Positions 18,143 to 20,997 of a stretch of DNA of 20,997 nucleotides are shown piece after piece; within the stretch, counting starts at the first letter, position 1, and every line of letters starts with the position of its first letter. The notes beneath the pieces were generated by a model. That model was not told the origin of the DNA. It made no database searches and worked only from the letters and a program-made list of their open reading frames with translations. The stretch spans positions 781,972 through 802,968 of the forward strand of contig BFEA01000212.1 of assembly GCA_003427395.1 (NCBI GenBank), written 5' to 3'. Made by a program: the position numbers and the translations under genes. The stretch comes from Chara braunii. Its lineage: Eukaryota; Streptophyta; Charophyceae; Charales; Characeae.

Positions 18143-18382
18143 TGCGCCTGCACACGAGGGCCGTTTTCCAGTCCCTGCTCCCTCAGGCTGAAAGCCTGAA
18201 AGCCAGGGCCTACAGGTCCCATGTCTGTTTCAGCCTGACAGCCTGAAAATCTGGCCCTACAGGCCCCGTGTCTGTTTCAGCCTGACAGCCTGAAAACCAG
18301 GGCCTACAGGCCCGTGTCTGTTTCAGCCTGACAGCCTGAAAACCAGGGCCTACAGGCCCCGTGTCTGTTTCAGCCTGACAAC
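18143..18382 (+). repeat. Inverted U3 fragment with 47-bp array, about 4 units
   Basis: This is U3 start sequence (lacking only TGTTACATGC) in plus orientation, opposite to the integrase fragment beside it. It is followed by four 47-bp units with some substitutions. Confidence 0.88.
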
Positions 18383-18398
18383 CTTGGCTCTGATATGA
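18382..18398 (-). promoter_or_regulatory. Mutated primer-binding site (duplicate)
   Basis: On the minus strand TCATATCAGAGCCAAGG, against TGGTATCGGAGCCAAGG in the copy at 19089-19105. The first bases needed to pair with the tRNA end are changed, so it is a dead duplicate. Confidence 0.75.
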
Positions 18399-18400
18399 AC

Positions 18401-18547
18401 TGTTACATGCCCAGTTGGGCAATGTAGGGGAGCCAAGGATCCGCAAAGTGATGAAAAGGACTGAAATGACAATCCAGTGTTAACAGAATCTCAACCAGCA
18501 ATGTTCGTCCTGATACATGCAAACTGGTACTTTGTGACACAGCGGGA
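18401..18547 (-). repeat. Duplicate of the LTR end (147 bp)
   Basis: It starts TGTTACATGCCCAGTTGGGC and aligns with 19108-19254 over 147 bases without gaps and with few differences. Immediately afterwards the sequence becomes GGAGGGGG and then a plus-oriented LTR start at 18556. Confidence 0.9.
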
Positions 18548-18555
18548 GGAGGGGG

Positions 18556-19088
18556 TGTTACATGCTGCGCCTGCACACGAGGGCCATTTTCCAGGCCCTG
18601 CGTCCCTCAGGCTGAAAGCCTGAAAACCAGGGCCTACAGGTCCCGTGTCTGTTTCAGCCTGACAGCCTGAAAACCTGGGCCTGCAGGCCCCATGTCTGTT
18701 TCAGCCTGACAGCCTGAAAACCAGGGCCTACAGGCCCCGTGTCTGTTTCAGCCTGACAGCCTGAAAACCAGGGCCTACCGGCCCCGTGTCTGTTTCAGCC
18801 TGACAGCCTGAAAACCAGGGCCTACAGGCCCCGTGTCTGTTTCAGCCTGACAGCCTGAAAACCAGGGCCTACAGGCCCCGTGTCTGCTTCAGCCTGACAG
18901 CCTGAAAACCAGGGCCTACAGGCCCCGTGTCTGTTTCAGCCTGACAGCCTGAAAACCAGGGCCTACAGGCCCCGTGTCTGTTTCAGCTTCACAGCCTGAA
19001 AACCAGGGCCTACAGGCCCCGTGTCTGTTTCAGCCTGACAGCCTGAAAACCAGGGCCTACAGGCCCCGTGTCTGTTTCAGCCTGACAG
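18556..19088 (+). repeat. Inverted U3 start with 47-bp array, about 10 units
   Basis: A purine tract (GCGGGAGGAGGGGG, 18542-18555) precedes TGTTACATGCTGCGCC, exactly like the purine tract and LTR start at 17300-17270 but on the other strand. Ten 47-bp units follow (18606-19088), most of them identical. The array runs directly into the minus-strand primer-binding site. Confidence 0.92.
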
Positions 19089-19105
19089 CCTTGGCTCCGA
19101 TACCA
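19089..19105 (-). promoter_or_regulatory. Primer-binding site of the second element (iMet-tRNA)
   Basis: TGGTATCGGAGCCAAGG on the minus strand, two bases after the LTR end TGTAACA (19114-19108). It has the same single difference from the usual plant site as the first element. Confidence 0.88.
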
Positions 19106-19754
19106 ACTGTTACAAGCCCAGTTGGGCAATGTAGGGGAGCCAAGGATCCGCAAAGTGATGAAAAGGACTGAAATGACAATGCAGTGTTAACGGAATCACA
19201 ACCAGCAATGTTCGTCCTGATACATGCAAACTGGTACTTTGTGACACGGCGGGACACTTGGATACTAGTCCTGACCTGACTGGGACTGACATGACATCCG
19301 TGATATACTTCAAGTATAAGATAGCGCAGCGGAATGCTAAGATATCAGAGATCAACCCAACCAAGGTTGTGACACAGATCCAACGTTACCATCATCGTTG
19401 CAAGGTGGGAAAGGCCTGGCGCCATACACAGAAGAGTGCGCCAGGGCCAACCATACGCAGACGAAGAGAGGGAGGAACAGACGAAGAGAGGAGGGGAGAT
19501 GGGAATGTTGCCAACCCCAAGTCTTCGGTACAAGTCCCAAATAATCCCTCGTCGAATGTCTGAACCTCAATGTCGAGTCTGGTCCAAATGTCATCAAGTC
19601 TCAAAGTCACAAGTCTTTCTCCCTCGTAGTTTGCAGATACTGAGAAGTCAGGTAGCGAGAGGGTAGAGAAGAGATGGTGGACTTAGAAGAGGAAGGAGGA
19701 CTCTCTCTCTCTCTCTCTCTCTCTGGTCCAGTACTAACCTGTGAAGTTGGTGCC

Positions 19755-20218
19755 TTGCTGCAGGTACCTCGAGGATGGAGCTAGAGCTATGGCGCCACAG
19801 GTAAGTCACCCTGTGAAGTGGCGCCCTGCTGCAGGTACCTTGAAGACGAAGTTGGAGCTATGGTGCCACATGTAAGTATCCCTGGCCTCCGCCAGCCACC
19901 TCTCTCCAGCGTTAGTTGTAGTCTTCAGCGCTGGGTGCTAGCAGTAGAGGAGTGGCGTTAGAGTAGTGCTGCTGCTGAATCCTGGAGACTACTGACTGCC
20001 TCCTGCCTGCCTGAACTGCACGTGAAGTGCCTGGCCAGTCCCTATGAACTACTTCCCTGCCTGTAGGGCGGGCCAGTGCAGGTACCTTGAAGACAAAGCT
20101 GGAGCTATGGTGCCACAGGTAAGTATCCCTGGCCTCCGCCAGCCACCTCTCTCCAGCACTACTCTAACGCTACTCTTCTACTGCTAGCGCCCAGCGCTGA
20201 AGACTACAACTAACGCTG
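19755..20218. repeat. Duplicated leader blocks, one with a 65-bp inversion
   Basis: The block from GCAGGTACCTTGAAGACGAA to CCAGCCACCTCTCTCCAGC occurs at about 19832-19910 and 20076-20157, with a partial third copy at 19758-19803. Next to it, 19907-19971 is the reverse complement of 20154-20218, bounded by CAGC and GCTG; the left LTR has the orientation of the second copy. Confidence 0.88.
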
Positions 20219-20353
20219 CTCTCCTGCAGTGCTCCTCCAGAGTGCTGCTGCCGAATCCTGGAGACTACTGACTGCCTCCTGCCTGCCTGAACTGCACGTG
20301 AAGTGCCTGGCCAGTCCCTATGAACTACTTCCCTGCCTGTAGGCGGGCCAGTC

Positions 20354-20360
20354 TTATATA
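20354..20360 (-). promoter_or_regulatory. TATA box, right LTR of second element
   Basis: TATATAA on the minus strand downstream of the U3 array, conserved in the left LTR. Confidence 0.6.
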
Positions 20361-20512
20361 GTGCTGGCCCGTCCAGGAGGCTACTCTTGCCAATGCCCAA
20401 ACGTGCTAGACCCTGAGGAAGCTTCCGGGAGGCCGCTCTTGCCAATGCCAGAACGTGCTAGCCCCTGAGGAAACTTCCGGGTAGTTTCCAATTAGCTTCT
20501 GGCTAAAGACTG

Positions 20513-20712
20513 AGGGCCTATAGGCCCTTGTTTTCAGGCTGTCAGGCTGAACCGACATGGGGCCTGTAGGCCGTGGTTTTCAGGCTGTCAGGCTGAAACA
20601 GACACGGGGCCTGTAGGCCCTGGTTTTCAGGCTGTCAGGCTGAAACAGACAAGGGGCCTGTAGGCCCTGGTTTTCAGGCTCTCAGTCTGAATTTCAGGCT
20701 TTCAGCCTGAGG
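20513..20712 (-). repeat. 47-bp U3 tandem array, about 4 units
   Basis: Same unit as at 16983-17235, ending in a partial unit and the shared U3 edge GGACGCAGGGCCTGG. Confidence 0.9.
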
Positions 20713-20761
20713 GACGCAGGGCCTGGAAAATGGCCCTCGTGTGCAGGCGCAGCATGTAACA

Positions 20762-20997
20762 TTGTCCTCCGCGCTTTAGGGTGGTCCTCCATGGATTGAC
20801 CCTGGTCCTCTGCGCTCTAGGCCGGTACTCCGCGAGTTGGGTCGGTCCCTCGTGCACAAGGTCAGTCGTTCAACGTGTGTCAATTACGACGTCCGTCATT
20901 GGCCCTCCAATGAGTATGGGCAGAACCAAGAATCAACCAATATAGGATGAGTTTTTATGCAGTGGAAGGCTTATAACGAACTGACTCACATAGACTG
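20762..20997. other. Flanking DNA, no gene seen
   Basis: Only loose repeats of GGTCCTCCGCG-like words near 20762-20850 are visible. Confidence 0.5.

Larger units (their letters stand above)
16481..20761 (-). mobile_element. Rearranged second Ty3/gypsy chromovirus remnant
   Basis: Read on the minus strand: a long 5' LTR (20761 to 19108), a primer-binding site (19105 to 19089), a scrambled inverted block (19088 to 18143), the integrase C-terminus with chromodomain (18142 to 17299), a purine tract (17300 to 17288) and a partial 3' LTR (17287 to 16481). LTR termini, primer site and purine tract are all where an LTR retrotransposon needs them. Gag, protease, reverse transcriptase, RNase H and most of integrase are absent. 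The left LTR has lost its outer ~560 bp, so a target duplication cannot be tested (right flank TTGTC). Confidence 0.85.
19108..20761 (-). repeat. Complete LTR of the second element (1654 bp)
   Basis: The ends form a 7-bp inverted repeat: TGTTACA at 19108 and TGTAACA ending at 20761. In element orientation U3 contains four 47-bp units and a TATATAA box (20360-20354); the rest is a long R/U5 with internal duplications, a CT tract (19701-19724) and a purine-rich stretch. The open frame at 19258-19563 resembles no protein I know. Confidence 0.86.

Noticed and set aside
16983-19089. Regular 47-bp repeats as a CRISPR array
   Set aside because: Units are contiguous with no unique spacers, the context is a plant LTR, and the repeat belongs to U3.
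19258-19563. 101-codon open frame as a host gene
   Set aside because: It lies inside the LTR of the second element, has no start context or domain, and overlaps purine-rich repeats.

Overview
This window looks like transposon-rich nuclear DNA from a large green-plant (streptophyte) genome. The evidence is an exon resembling the plant U-box cyclophilin CYP65/PPIL2, two Ty3/gypsy chromovirus-type LTR retrotransposons primed by initiator-methionine tRNA, many microsatellites, and no bacterial-style gene packing. A charophyte such as Chara is plausible, but the sequence alone does not prove it.

Layout. 1-2034: probable intronic DNA with simple repeats and one confident host exon (1484-1610, + strand) with consensus splice borders. 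2035-10680: an old, decayed Ty3/gypsy element on the + strand. It has a 5' LTR, an iMet primer-binding site, a long low-complexity leader, gag, zinc knuckle, protease, reverse transcriptase, RNase H, integrase, a chromodomain-like tail, a purine tract and a 3' LTR cut short. It carries many frameshifts and stops and two changed catalytic residues, so it cannot encode a working polyprotein. 10681-11698: a 5'-truncated reverse transcriptase fragment of Penelope-like type, butted onto the broken 3' LTR. 11627-11920: a large inverted repeat (hairpin) at its end. 11921-13198: DNA I could not assign, with one possible exon. 13199-13594: a MITE-like element with 27-bp terminal inverted repeats. 13595-16480: non-coding DNA with several tandem repeats and two strong hairpins.

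16481-20761: remains of a second chromovirus on the - strand. It has a long LTR (1654 bp in the right copy, with 7-bp terminal inverted repeats TGTTACA/TGTAACA), a 47-bp tandem array in U3, and an open integrase C-terminus plus chromodomain that ends in the purine tract. In the middle is a scrambled core in which U3 sequence in one orientation is fused to the primer-binding site in the other, and that fusion is present twice in tandem. 20762-20997: short flank with no gene seen.

The only gene likely to matter to the host is the cyclophilin exon; the rest is mobile DNA and its debris, possibly lying in one very large intron. The best leads are the duplicated inverted U3/PBS chimaera, the U3 47-bp arrays, a 65-bp micro-inversion between leader duplicates, exon-like splice signals inside the second LTR, a TTGACC (W-box-like) cluster in the first leader, and three strong hairpins.
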